A DNA stretch of 64,000 nt from Actinoplanes sp. KI2. GTDB taxonomy: Bacteria > Actinomycetota > Actinomycetes > Mycobacteriales > Micromonosporaceae. The position numbers were made by a program, and so were the translations under genes. The DNA is taken from assembly GCF_025630775.1 (NCBI RefSeq), contig NZ_JAOSZE010000018.1:1-64000 (forward strand), written 5' to 3'. This document shows positions 47,401 to 54,631 of this stretch, in pieces. The number at the start of each line of letters is the position of its first letter. Position 1 is the stretch's first letter. The notes beneath the pieces were generated by a model, which saw only the letters and a list, made by a program, of their open reading frames with translations, ran no database searches and was not told the origin of the DNA.

Positions 47401-49092
47401 GACGTTCACCTCGGGCAGGTCCGCGCCGGGCAGGTCGTCCCACTCGACGCCGGCCGCGGCGCGGACCGCGTCGCGGGCCTCGCGTATCCGGGCGAGCTTG
47501 CGTCCGCGCTCGGCGGCGGCGTGCCGCACCGGGCGCAGGCTGGACGCGGTCAGCCACTCGTCGGCCACGCCCGGCGGCCGCTGGGCGGCGTGCGCGGCCA
47601 GCGCGGCCAGTGCCGCCGCGCCGGAGGGCCGGTACAGGTCGAGTGCGTCGGCGAGCTCGGCCTCCCGGGCGGCGGCGCGGGACAGCTCGCGCAACGCGTG
47701 CTCGGCCCGATCCAGGCGGCCGTCGAGCGGATCGCGGTCGATGACCTCGCGCCAGGCGTAGTCGTCGCCCTCGACCGCCGGGCGCCACGAGCGGGCGAGC
47801 CGATCGGCGGCCGCCCGCACGTCGCGCAGCGTGTCGGCGGTGAGTGTGTCGGGGGCGGGCGCGGGCGCGGCGGGCACGTCCTTGAGCCGGGCGCACCGGC
47901 CGAGGATGTCGTGCAGGCTCGCGCCGAGCGGCTCGCGGATCTCGTTCATGGCCTCGGCGTACGCGGAAAGTCTCTGCCTCGAATCGCGCACGTCACCCGG
48001 CGCAGCGCCCGGCGCCGTCGCCTGCGGTGGATCGTCGAGGGCGGTGGCCAGACCGCGGGCGACCTCCTTGCGGGTGGCCTTGTTGCTGTGCAGTTCGAGG
48101 AGCCATCCGCCGAGGCCGGCGCCGGCCAGCCGGTTGCGGACCACCTCCAGCGCGGCGGCCTTCTCGGAGACGAACAGGACCCGTTTCCCGGCGTGCAGCA
48201 GGCAGCCGATCATGTTGGCGATGGTCTGCGACTTGCCGGTGCCGGGCGGCCCGTCCAGCACGAAGCTGTGCCCGGCGGTCGCGGCCGCGATGCAGGCCCG
48301 CTGCGAGGCGTCGGCGTCGAGCACGAGCGGCACCTCCTCGGGCGGCGCCAGCCGATCCACGTCGGCGGCGGCGATCGGCTCGAAGGCCGGCTCGCCGTCC
48401 TGCGCGGCCAGGGCCCGGATGATCGGATGATCGAGGATGCGCTGCTCGTTGTCCTGCAGGTCGCGGTACATCGCCTCCTTGTGGAAGCTGAACATGGACA
48501 GCAGCATCGACTCCGCGACCCGCCAGCCGCCGCGACCGGCGATCGCCGCCCGCACCCGGGTCAGGAACTCCGGCAGGTCCAGCTCGGCGAGCGACTTCAC
48601 CTCCGGCAGGTCGACGCCGAGCAGCCGCAGCCGCAGGGTGAGCGCCGGGTTGACCACCGGGTCGTCGTCGCGGCCGCGCAGCCTCGGCAGGTCGGCCGGC
48701 CCGGCCGCGGTCAGCTCGACCGGCAGCAGCAACAGCGGGCTCACGAACGGCTCGTCCTGCTCGTCCCGCCAGTGCAGCACGCCGATCGCCAGGTGCAGCG
48801 CGTCGACGCCCCGGTCGAGGAAGTCCTGACGGGACTTGCGCATCAGCCGGCGCAGCGCGTTCCCGAGCGGCTGCGCCGCCATTGCGGTACGGAAGAACTC
48901 GCCCTCGCCGGTGAAGCCGTGCTCGCCGCCGGTCCGCAACGCCCCCACGATCACCTGGGGCGGCGGTCCGACGATCTCCACGGTGCCCGTCACCGACGGC
49001 CGGTGTCTGATCAGCCGATTGCCGGCATCGAGGTTCACCAGGCCGTCCCGCCAGGCTCGCAGGGCGGCCGCCGTGCCGTTTTCGGGCTTCAT
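44410..49092 (-). CDS. DUF4011-like / SF1 helicase / MTES_1575-type nuclease fusion
   Basis: 1560 residues. N-terminal DUF4011-like segment (LRAWRDGLVNLDAGNRLIRH). Helicase: Walker A GPPGTGKS (281-288), a long helical insertion (about 330-1090), then Walker B VVIFDEASQ, GDDKQLPPTSFF (motif III), LTWHYRSRDEALIAFAN (motif IV), EAVQGDERDIMIFSIGYG (motif V) and NVAITRARRRVEIVSS (motif VI): a UPF1-like SF1 protein. The C-terminal nuclease (about 1440-1535) shows RLDLGVV (Asp1468) and GIECDG (Glu1484, Asp1486), the D-E-x-D pattern of the Vsr-like MTES_1575 endonucleases. The combination suggests ATP-driven action on DNA or RNA and cleavage; such fusions are common in bacterial defence. The WD40 gene is translationally adjacent. 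Confidence 0.9.
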   Translation of the reverse strand: MKPENGTAAALRAWRDGLVNLDAGNRLIRHRPSVTGTVEIVGPPPQVIVGALRTGGEHGFTGEGEFFRTAMAAQPLGNALRRLMRKSRQDFLDRGVDALHLAIGVLHWRDEQDEPFVSPLLLLPVELTAAGPADLPRLRGRDDDPVVNPALTLRLRLLGVDLPEVKSLAELDLPEFLTRVRAAIAGRGGWRVAESMLLSMFSFHKEAMYRDLQDNEQRILDHPIIRALAAQDGEPAFEPIAAADVDRLAPPEEVPLVLDADASQRACIAAATAGHSFVLDGPPGTGKSQTIANMIGCLLHAGKRVLFVSEKAAALEVVRNRLAGAGLGGWLLELHSNKATRKEVARGLATALDDPPQATAPGAAPGDVRDSRQRLSAYAEAMNEIREPLGASLHDILGRCARLKDVPAAPAPAPDTLTADTLRDVRAAADRLARSWRPAVEGDDYAWREVIDRDPLDGRLDRAEHALRELSRAAAREAELADALDLYRPSGAAALAALAAHAAQRPPGVADEWLTASSLRPVRHAAAERGRKLARIREARDAVRAAAGVEWDDLPGADLPEVNVPSLRPAAVDPGPLTAEAAGGLAHRFDEDATLLEDRMRDLAQVASALALPAAHTFADVGRVVAIAELGARPNRPEPMWFGPGTLARATAAAAALRRGAAAVTAAEGQARRYFHPAIVDQPVEQLADRLTRVHRGLRKLFGAYRRDYEAVASFARPEVSAADAVAHLNLAIAWRAAVADLAALEREHAASLGRYWRGAATDLTAVDDALQAANDLLRWTPPQAVPAVIDHVCAARPDEGLLGAAAAVRVTVARWQAALRDAPEPAARPELAQGTVQDAIGWLRANVAPLRAAARVVTAYDEATGCTLDLNRARRLGDLREAVVEARRALPGSAADADERAEAAAIDWADLARALAGHPLTTAQATALTSCSPRLESGVGLAEKAAAWLIARDAVVTAFSTRRRGQLAEALDDYDRGPALLRELRDDSRGQEEWFSHVAAREVLAGYGLDAAVGFCADTRVPPGQLRDVLERATLRAWADDVLHRDDRLKPLRAAERDHLVDEFRARDEELEAAAPARIAAALAARRAAGLPAAETALLRREGMKETRHLPVRELIGKCRTAVLAMKPCFLMSPLAVSQFLPPDIGFDVVIFDEASQVTPADAINCIYRGTALVAAGDDKQLPPTSFFETVTEGGTDVSDFQSILELAKACGAFPSLGLTWHYRSRDEALIAFANQAFYQGRLVTFPAADQERSDTGVHLIPVNGIYRRGSTRDNPAEAAIVADRVVESLIARPDLSLGVVTFSVAQAEAIEYALSEAVAHHPGLDRLLDGDRLHGFFVKSLEAVQGDERDIMIFSIGYGPDEHGRISANFGALSRPNGWRRLNVAITRARRRVEIVSSIRSHEVPESANESVRHLAAYLEFGERGGIRRSESDQPLGPLEESVRAAVESWGYVVRTRVGSAGYRLDLGVVRPGTSSFMLGIECDGAMYRACPVARDRDRLRAKVLGGLGWDLYRVWGAAWYRDRAEEETRLRDALKRAELPTRRSSLYISPVSVKVAY

Positions 49093-49121
49093 GTTCCGAT
49101 TTCACCAACGACGGGCGGTAA

Positions 49122-49295
49122 CCGCTGGCTTTTCGCGAGAAAGGCTGGCCAGCGGCAGATGTCCACCTCGCCCGGGGCACCGAGCAGATGGGCGGGGCGT
49201 ACGGGATCCTGGGCATGACCGCGCTGGGCCGGCAGGAGGAGTGGGAGCTGCCCAAGGGCCGCGGCGACCACGCCACGAATCCCAGCTTCGGCTGA
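49122..49295 (+). pseudogene. C-terminal fragment of an unidentified gene
   Basis: A plus-strand frame of 57 codons opens after a TAA at 49119-49121 and ends at TGA 49293-49295. Third positions are almost all G or C, as in real genes here, and it reads sensibly (for example GTEQMGGAYGILGMTALGRQ, then EEWELPKGRG), but it has no clear start codon with a ribosome site; ATG 49188 is possible. It looks like the 3' end of a gene cut off by the insertion or arrival of the helicase module. Confidence 0.35.
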
Positions 49296-49312
49296 GCGGA
49301 GGCCGGCGGAGG

Positions 49313-50926
49313 TTATTCGGGCTGCTTGCGGGGGATGCGCCGGGCGCCGAAGAGCGCCAGCAGCGCGACCGCGGCCAGCACCACGAGCGAGGCGCGCAGA
49401 CCGTCCAGCCGGGCTTGGCGGTTGATGTCCAGCGCGGTCTGCGTGCCCTCCTGGCTCATCCCCGCGCCGGCGAGGGCGGCGGACAGGTCGGCGTCGGACA
49501 GGAACGGGACGCCGGGCGCCAGCTGCACGCTGGCCTGCGTCTTCACCGAGTCCGGGATGCTCGGGTTGTGCTGTACGCCCTGGATGAACGACATCGACAG
49601 CGCCCCGATCAGGACCGATCCGGCCAGCGCGGTGCCGATCGACGCGCCGAGGTTGGTGGCCGTGTTCTGCAGGCCGCCCACCTCGGAGCTCTGCTCGTCC
49701 GGCACCGCCGAGACGGTCACCGCGCCCAGCTGCGAGGCGAGCGCGCCGATGCCCAGCCCGACCAGCAGCAGCGGGACGGTCACGACGGCCGCACCGGCGG
49801 TCGGCGTGATGGCCGAGAACAGCACCACGATGCCCGCCAGCAGGGCCAGAAGACCGATCCGGACCGTACGCCGGGGGGAGGCGTTCGGCAGGAAGCGCGG
49901 GACGCCGGCGGCCGCCGCCAGCAGGGTCAGCGACAGCGGCAGGATCCGTACGCCGGTCTCGATCGCGGTCAGGCCGAGCGCCACCGACAGGTAGAGCGGG
50001 ATCACGAAGAACAGCCCGGCCTGGATCAGGAACTGGGCGAGGAACATCAGCAGCCCGCCGGTGAGCTGGTGGTTGCGCAGCAGCTCGGGCCGGATCAGCG
50101 GCGACCCGTCCCGGGCCTCGAGGCGGCGCTCCCAGCCGAGGAACAGCCAGATCACGAAGATCCCGCCCAGCACCAGCCAGACCACCGGGGAGACGCCGAA
50201 CGCCGACGGGCCGCCGGGCTTGGGCAGCAGCCAGCCCCACTCGCTGGAGCGCAGGATGCCGTACACGGCGAGGCCCAAACCGGCCGCCGACAGGGCGGCG
50301 CCGACCAGGTCGAGCTTCGTGCGGCCCTCGGCCGGCGCGTCCTGCACCTTGCGGGCCAGCGCGAGGATGCCGAGGACGATGACCACCTCGCCGGCGAACA
50401 CCCAGCGCCAGGAGAAGTACGTGGTGGCGAACCCGCCGATCAGCGGCCCCACCGCGACCGCGATCGCGCCGGCCGCCATCACCAGCCCGTACGCGCGGGG
50501 GCGGCCGCGCGGCGGGAAGTTGCCGGCCACCAGCGCGACGATCGCCGGCAGGATCAGGGTGGCGCCGATGCCCTCCAGCAGCGACCAGCCGAGCAGCAGC
50601 ACCGGCAGGTTCGGCGCGAGCGCGGTGACCAGCGACCCGGCGCCGTAGATGACGCAGCCGATGGCGAACGCGCGGCGCCGGCCGAGCATCGAGCCGACCT
50701 TCCCGCCGGTCACCATGAACATCGCCATCACGAGCGTGTAGAGGGTGATCGCGGTCTGGATGCCGGTGACCGTGGTGCCGATGTCCTTCGCGACCGTCGC
50801 GATCGACACGTTCATCACCGAGCTGTCCAGGGTCATCAGGAACTGCCCGGCGGCGAGGGTGAGCAGCACCAGACCGGCGCCCTTCGCCTGCCCGGCGGTC
50901 GTGGTCGTCTCCGATGCCGTGTCCAT
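49313..50926 (-). CDS. MFS drug exporter, DHA2 family (14-TMS)
   Basis: 537 residues from ATG 50926 (an in-frame start at 50962 is less likely). Fourteen hydrophobic segments. The family is recognised by LDSSVMNVSIATVAKDIG in TM1 (motif D1-type), a GSMLGRRRAFAIG loop, LGWSLLEGIGATLILPAIVAL, the motif C-like GPLIGGFATTYFSWRWVF and a C-terminal extracellular loop before TM14. DHA2 exporters expel drugs, dyes or peptides by proton antiport. The TetR gene 64 nt upstream on the same strand is its likely repressor; a loose dyad GTCCC...GGGAC (50964-50989) lies in the gap. Confidence 0.92.
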   Translation of the reverse strand: MDTASETTTTAGQAKGAGLVLLTLAAGQFLMTLDSSVMNVSIATVAKDIGTTVTGIQTAITLYTLVMAMFMVTGGKVGSMLGRRRAFAIGCVIYGAGSLVTALAPNLPVLLLGWSLLEGIGATLILPAIVALVAGNFPPRGRPRAYGLVMAAGAIAVAVGPLIGGFATTYFSWRWVFAGEVVIVLGILALARKVQDAPAEGRTKLDLVGAALSAAGLGLAVYGILRSSEWGWLLPKPGGPSAFGVSPVVWLVLGGIFVIWLFLGWERRLEARDGSPLIRPELLRNHQLTGGLLMFLAQFLIQAGLFFVIPLYLSVALGLTAIETGVRILPLSLTLLAAAAGVPRFLPNASPRRTVRIGLLALLAGIVVLFSAITPTAGAAVVTVPLLLVGLGIGALASQLGAVTVSAVPDEQSSEVGGLQNTATNLGASIGTALAGSVLIGALSMSFIQGVQHNPSIPDSVKTQASVQLAPGVPFLSDADLSAALAGAGMSQEGTQTALDINRQARLDGLRASLVVLAAVALLALFGARRIPRKQPE

Positions 50927-50990
50927 CCGGACAGCACACGCCAGGATGGGAGCGGCCTGCATCGTCCCGGTCGGATGAAGCCCGGGGACG

Positions 50991-51575
50991 TCAGCGGAGA
51001 AGGCGGACGAAAACGTCGGCCAGTGCCGCGGCGGTCGCGGCCGGGGTGTCCCGCGGCAGGATGACGTGGCTGATGGTCAGCCGGACCACCGAGTCGACCG
51101 CCAGAGCGACCGTGGCCGGCGGCACCGTGGGCAGGTACACGCCGGCCCACTCGGTGAGCACCGCGCCGGCCGTGGTCAGCACGATGTCGGAGCGGATCGT
51201 CAGGTACGGCAGGAGGCCGTCGTGCCTGCCGGTCAGGATGCCCCGGACCAGCGGGTTGCGGGTGGCGTCCTCGAGGGTCAGCAGGATCCCGGCGTAGCAG
51301 CCGGCCCGGGCGTCGGCACCGTGCGCGAACAGCGCGGCCCGCACCCGCTGGGCGAAGTGCTGCACCTCGCTGACCGCGAGCGCCTCGGCCAGCCCGGCCC
51401 GGCCGCCGAACTCGTTGTACACGGTCTGCCGGCTCACCCCGGCCCGCGCGGCCACGTCGGCCATCCGCACGCCGTCCCAGTCGCGCTCCACGGTGAGCTC
51501 GCGCGCGGCACGGATCAGCGCCTCGCGCAGCAGCGCGCGATGCACCTCGCGGGCGGACGCCGACCGGACCTCCAT
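50991..51575 (-). CDS. TetR-family regulator
   Basis: 194 residues. N-terminal DNA-binding domain: ALIRAARELTVERDWDGVRMADVAARAGVSRQTVYNEFGGRAGLAEAL, the classic TetR helix-turn-helix with GVS...TxYxxF. The remainder is a helical ligand-binding domain with no strong specificity clues. It lies directly before the DHA2 exporter and downstream of the ABC exporter genes, on the same strand; it probably represses the exporter and is released by its substrate. Confidence 0.9.
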   Translation of the reverse strand: MEVRSASAREVHRALLREALIRAARELTVERDWDGVRMADVAARAGVSRQTVYNEFGGRAGLAEALAVSEVQHFAQRVRAALFAHGADARAGCYAGILLTLEDATRNPLVRGILTGRHDGLLPYLTIRSDIVLTTAGAVLTEWAGVYLPTVPPATVALAVDSVVRLTISHVILPRDTPAATAAALADVFVRLLR

Positions 51576-51587
51576 GGGCTTGTCAGG

Positions 51588-52310
51588 CTACACATCCCGG
51601 ACCCGCAGTGTGAGCGCTCCCACCCCGAGGGCGACGATCGCCCAGGCCGCGGCCACCCCGAGCCCGGCCCACGGGCCGATCGGCAGTGCCCGCACGTCCA
51701 CCGTGGACTGGATGGTCTGCCCGGCCATCGACGGCGACAATTTGTAGACCCACCGCTGCCAGTGCGGATTGAGCAGCGCCTGCATCACCGTGGGCGCGAG
51801 CAGCAGCCCGAGCACCGCGCCGGTGCCGGCCACCGGGCTCCGGACCAGCGCCGCGATGCCCAGGCCGAGCAGACCGATCAGGCAGAGGTACGCGACCGCG
51901 CCGCCGGCCGCCCGCAGCACCGCGCCGCCGGCCGGCGACGGGTAGCCGGTCGCCAGCCGGTGCCCGGCCAGCACCGAGATCAGCACCGCCGGCACGCTCG
52001 CCGCCAGCACCCCGGCCGTCAGGTGGACGGCCTTGGCCGCCAGCACGTCGAGCCGGCGGGGCAGCGCCGTGAAGGTCGCCGTGATCAGGCCGGACCCGTA
52101 CTCACCGGCCAGGATCTGCACCCCCCAGACGGCGACCGCGGCCTGGCCGAGCTGGACGCCGAGCAGGCTGGAGCGCACCACGTCGGCGCTGGCCGCGGTG
52201 CTCGCCGCGACCGAGACGACCACCGTGCACAGGGCGATCAGTGCCAGCGCGACGGCCGCGTCGGGGACGGTGCGCAGCTTCGTCCACTCGGCGCGCAGCG
52301 CGGCCCTCAC
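51588..52310 (-). CDS. ABC exporter permease (second copy)
   Basis: 240 residues from GTG 52310. It starts VRAALRAEWTKLRTVPD, the usual beginning of ABC-2-type permeases of antibiotic or lantibiotic exporters, followed by six membrane segments (for example AVYLCLIGLLGLGIAALV-type TM4-5 and GPWAGLGVAAAWAIVALGVG at the end). It is the third gene of the ATPase-permease-permease operon. The region just upstream contains a short duplication of the end of the first permease (52301-52386), so its translation start may have been rebuilt. Confidence 0.85.
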   Translation of the reverse strand: MRAALRAEWTKLRTVPDAAVALALIALCTVVVSVAASTAASADVVRSSLLGVQLGQAAVAVWGVQILAGEYGSGLITATFTALPRRLDVLAAKAVHLTAGVLAASVPAVLISVLAGHRLATGYPSPAGGAVLRAAGGAVAYLCLIGLLGLGIAALVRSPVAGTGAVLGLLLAPTVMQALLNPHWQRWVYKLSPSMAGQTIQSTVDVRALPIGPWAGLGVAAAWAIVALGVGALTLRVRDV

Positions 52311-52386
52311 GCGTCGCTCCGTCGCGCCCGCAGCACAGCGGCGGCCCACCCGGCCCTCACGCGTCGCTCCGTCGCGCCCGCAGCAC
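52301..52386. repeat. 36-bp direct repeat at the permease junction
   Basis: An identical 36-bp stretch occurs at 52301-52336 and 52351-52386, starting CGGCCCTCACGCGTCGCTCC. It spans the end of the first ABC permease (RRSDA stop region) and the start region of the second one, giving a 50-bp tandem step with a partial GCGGCGGCCCAC extension. Confidence 0.9.
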
Positions 52387-53829
52387 GGCCAGCCCGAGCA
52401 CCGCGGCGGCCCACGCGGCCAGCACGCCCAGCCCGGCCCACGGCGCGAGCGGGAAGTAGCCGTCCGACGGCGTGTAGGGCAGCGTCACCTGGTGGTACGC
52501 GGGCAGGACCTGCTGGAACGCGAACCCGGCCGCCGGCGTCACCCGGAGCAGCCAGCGCCCCGCCCCGGCCGGCAGCAGCGAGGTCGTGGCCAGCAGATAC
52601 GGCACCACGACCAGCACCACGGCGAGGGCGATGGCGATCGTCCCGCGCTTGAGGGCGGCCCCCAGCGCGTACGCGAAAATCGCCGCGAGCGACAGCAGCA
52701 AGGCCGCGCCGACGACGACCCGGATCTGGGTGCCGGCGGAGGCCGGCAGCAGGGTGACGTGGTGCGAGTGCAGCACCCGCGACGCGACCGGCACGACGAT
52801 GGCGGTCGCGACCAGGGCCGGGACGAAGGTGACCGCGCCGAGCACCGCGGCCTTGGCGGCCAGCACCCGGCCGCGGTCCGGCATCGCGGTGAAGGTGGTG
52901 CGGATCAGGCCGCGCCGGAACTCGCCGGTGATGACCAGCGCGCCCACGATGATCACCGCGATCAGCGCGACGACCAGGCCGGTGAGGGTGAAGTCGATCG
53001 TCGGGCCGCCCTCGTGGCCGGCCGGGGCGATGTCGCCGCTGCCGGTCACCGACAGCCGGCCGCCGGCCTGGGTCAGGCCGTCCGCCTTGTGGTACTTCTG
53101 CCAGTCGGTCTGCTCGCCGGTGTCGCCGACCTTGGTGAGGGTCCACGCCCCGGTCCGGTCGACCCGGTCGAACACCGCGGTGGCCTGGGTGAAGCGGGCC
53201 TGGACGATGTTGCCGCCGCGCGGGCTGTCCTTGCTGGTGATGTCGCTCGGCGAGGTCACGAAGAACCCGATGTCCACGGACGCCGGCAGGCCGGTCAGCG
53301 TGACCGAGCCGACGGTCGTCCAGGCCGCGCCGTCGGCCGACGAGTACGCGGTGACGGTCGAACCGGATCGGGCGAGGCGCAGCCATTGCGCCGTCGCCGG
53401 CCCGGCCTCGTCCCCGGTGAAGTTGTGCTGCAGCCGCACGCCGTTGTGCCCGGTCATCATCACCGCGGCGTAGGCGGCGCCCTCCTTCGTCCCGTCCTTG
53501 ACCATGAGCCCGGCCTTGGCCCAGGGGACCAGCCCGGACACGATCGAGTCGTGGTTCGGCGGGGGATAGGTGATGATCCCGGTGAAGGCGGCCAGGTGCG
53601 CGGTCAGCTCGCCGTCGCCGTCGAGCCGCTGGTGCACGAAGGTGAACTTGTCACGGACCGCCTCGCCGCCCGGCCCGACCGGCGGCGCCGGGCAGATCTG
53701 GCCCATGCAGTCCTGCTGGATGCCGTACGCGCCGGCCAGCCCGAGCCCGATGATCGCCGCGAACGCCACCACGATCCCCGCCACCCAGCCCCGCACGCTG
53801 CGGAACTTCGTCCACTCGGCCCGGATCAC
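52357..53829 (-). CDS. ABC exporter permease with large extracellular domain
   Basis: 490 residues from GTG 53829, overlapping the stop of the ATPase gene (GTGA). MIRAEWTKFRSVRGWVAG starts like an ABC-2 permease; after TM1 there is a large extracytoplasmic region (about 45-275) of beta-rich sequence, including VGSVTLTGLPASVDIGFFVTS, which looks like a LamG/concanavalin-type insert (DUF1349-like). Five to six membrane helices follow. It is part of an exporter whose ATPase lies upstream; the external domain may bind the substrate, for instance an antimicrobial peptide. Confidence 0.88.
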   Translation of the reverse strand: MIRAEWTKFRSVRGWVAGIVVAFAAIIGLGLAGAYGIQQDCMGQICPAPPVGPGGEAVRDKFTFVHQRLDGDGELTAHLAAFTGIITYPPPNHDSIVSGLVPWAKAGLMVKDGTKEGAAYAAVMMTGHNGVRLQHNFTGDEAGPATAQWLRLARSGSTVTAYSSADGAAWTTVGSVTLTGLPASVDIGFFVTSPSDITSKDSPRGGNIVQARFTQATAVFDRVDRTGAWTLTKVGDTGEQTDWQKYHKADGLTQAGGRLSVTGSGDIAPAGHEGGPTIDFTLTGLVVALIAVIIVGALVITGEFRRGLIRTTFTAMPDRGRVLAAKAAVLGAVTFVPALVATAIVVPVASRVLHSHHVTLLPASAGTQIRVVVGAALLLSLAAIFAYALGAALKRGTIAIALAVVLVVVPYLLATTSLLPAGAGRWLLRVTPAAGFAFQQVLPAYHQVTLPYTPSDGYFPLAPWAGLGVLAAWAAAVLGLAVLRARRSDA

Positions 53830-54545
53830 CGCAGCACCCCCGTCCCGCGGGTGAGCTCGAGGTACGCGGCTTCGAGGGACCCGTACCGTGCGATCATCGT
53901 GGCCGTCGACGCGGCCTCGACCACCTTCCCGGCCCCCACGAACACCACGTGCCCGGCGACGTCCTGCAACTCGCTCATCAGATGGCTGGAGACCAGCACG
54001 GCGCGGCCCTCGGCGGCGAGCGACCGCAGCAGGCCGCGCATCCAGACGATGCCCTCCGGGTCGAGCCCGTTGAACGGCTCGTCCAGCATCAGCATCGGCG
54101 GATCGCCGAGCATCGCCGCCGCGATCCCGAGCCGCTGCCGCATGCCCAGCGAGTAGCCGCCGGCCCGGCGCCGCGCGACCGGCCGCATCCCGGTCAGGTC
54201 GAGGACCTCGTCCACCCGCCGTGCGCCCAGCCCCTGCGAGTGCGCCAGCCACAGCAGGTGATTGCGGCCCGACCGGCCCGGATGCAGCGCGCCCGGGTCG
54301 ATCAACGCGCCCAGGTGGGTCAGCGGTTGCTTCAAATCTTTATAAAGAGCGCCGCCGACCCGCGCGGTCCCGGAGTCCGGCCGGTCCAGCCCGAGGATCA
54401 CCCGCATGGTGGTCGACTTGCCCGCGCCGTTCGGCCCGACGAACCCGGTGACCTGCCCCGGCCCGGCCGTGAAGGTCATCCCGTCGAGGGCGACCGCCGG
54501 GCCGAACCGCTTGTGCAATTCGCTGACTTCGATGATGGATGCCAT
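53826..54545 (-). CDS. ABC exporter ATPase
   Basis: 239 residues. Walker A GPNGAGKST (about 37-45), Q-loop region with LGALIDPGALHPGRSG, signature YSLGMRQRLGIAAAML (LSGGQ position), Walker B PMLMLDEPFNGLDPEG and switch His SSHLMSEL. It is a DrrA/BcrA-type ATPase that powers the two permeases encoded downstream (first permease overlaps at GTGA). The gene is divergent from the histidine kinase over 86 bp that contain a perfect GGCCTAAC/GTTAGGCC inverted repeat, so the two-component system probably controls this exporter (inference). Confidence 0.95.
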   Translation of the reverse strand: MASIIEVSELHKRFGPAVALDGMTFTAGPGQVTGFVGPNGAGKSTTMRVILGLDRPDSGTARVGGALYKDLKQPLTHLGALIDPGALHPGRSGRNHLLWLAHSQGLGARRVDEVLDLTGMRPVARRRAGGYSLGMRQRLGIAAAMLGDPPMLMLDEPFNGLDPEGIVWMRGLLRSLAAEGRAVLVSSHLMSELQDVAGHVVFVGAGKVVEAASTATMIARYGSLEAAYLELTRGTGVLR

Positions 54546-54566
54546 GCCGGAAGTTCTACGGAGGCG

Positions 54567-54611
54567 GGCCTAACGCGGGCGCTACGGCGAACGTCATGTG
54601 TTTGTTAGGCC
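54567..54611. promoter_or_regulatory. GGCCTAAC ... GTTAGGCC inverted repeat
   Basis: GGCCTAAC (54567-54574) and GTTAGGCC (54604-54611) are perfect 8-bp inverted arms 29 bp apart, in the 86-bp gap between the ABC exporter (minus) and the histidine kinase (plus). The centre-to-centre distance is 37 bp, about 3.5 helix turns. It could be a pair of response regulator sites or a large stem. Confidence 0.5.
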
Positions 54612-54631
54612 GGGGACGGCATGCTTGGCCG

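Noticed and set aside
50962-50978. TCGTCC-N5-GGATGA upstream of the DHA2 exporter as a sixth dyad site
   Set aside because: It has a mismatch in the best conserved half, lacks the extended GGATGAGGT side, is 36 nt from the start instead of 50-65, and overlaps a GTCCC...GGGAC dyad that fits a TetR operator equally well.
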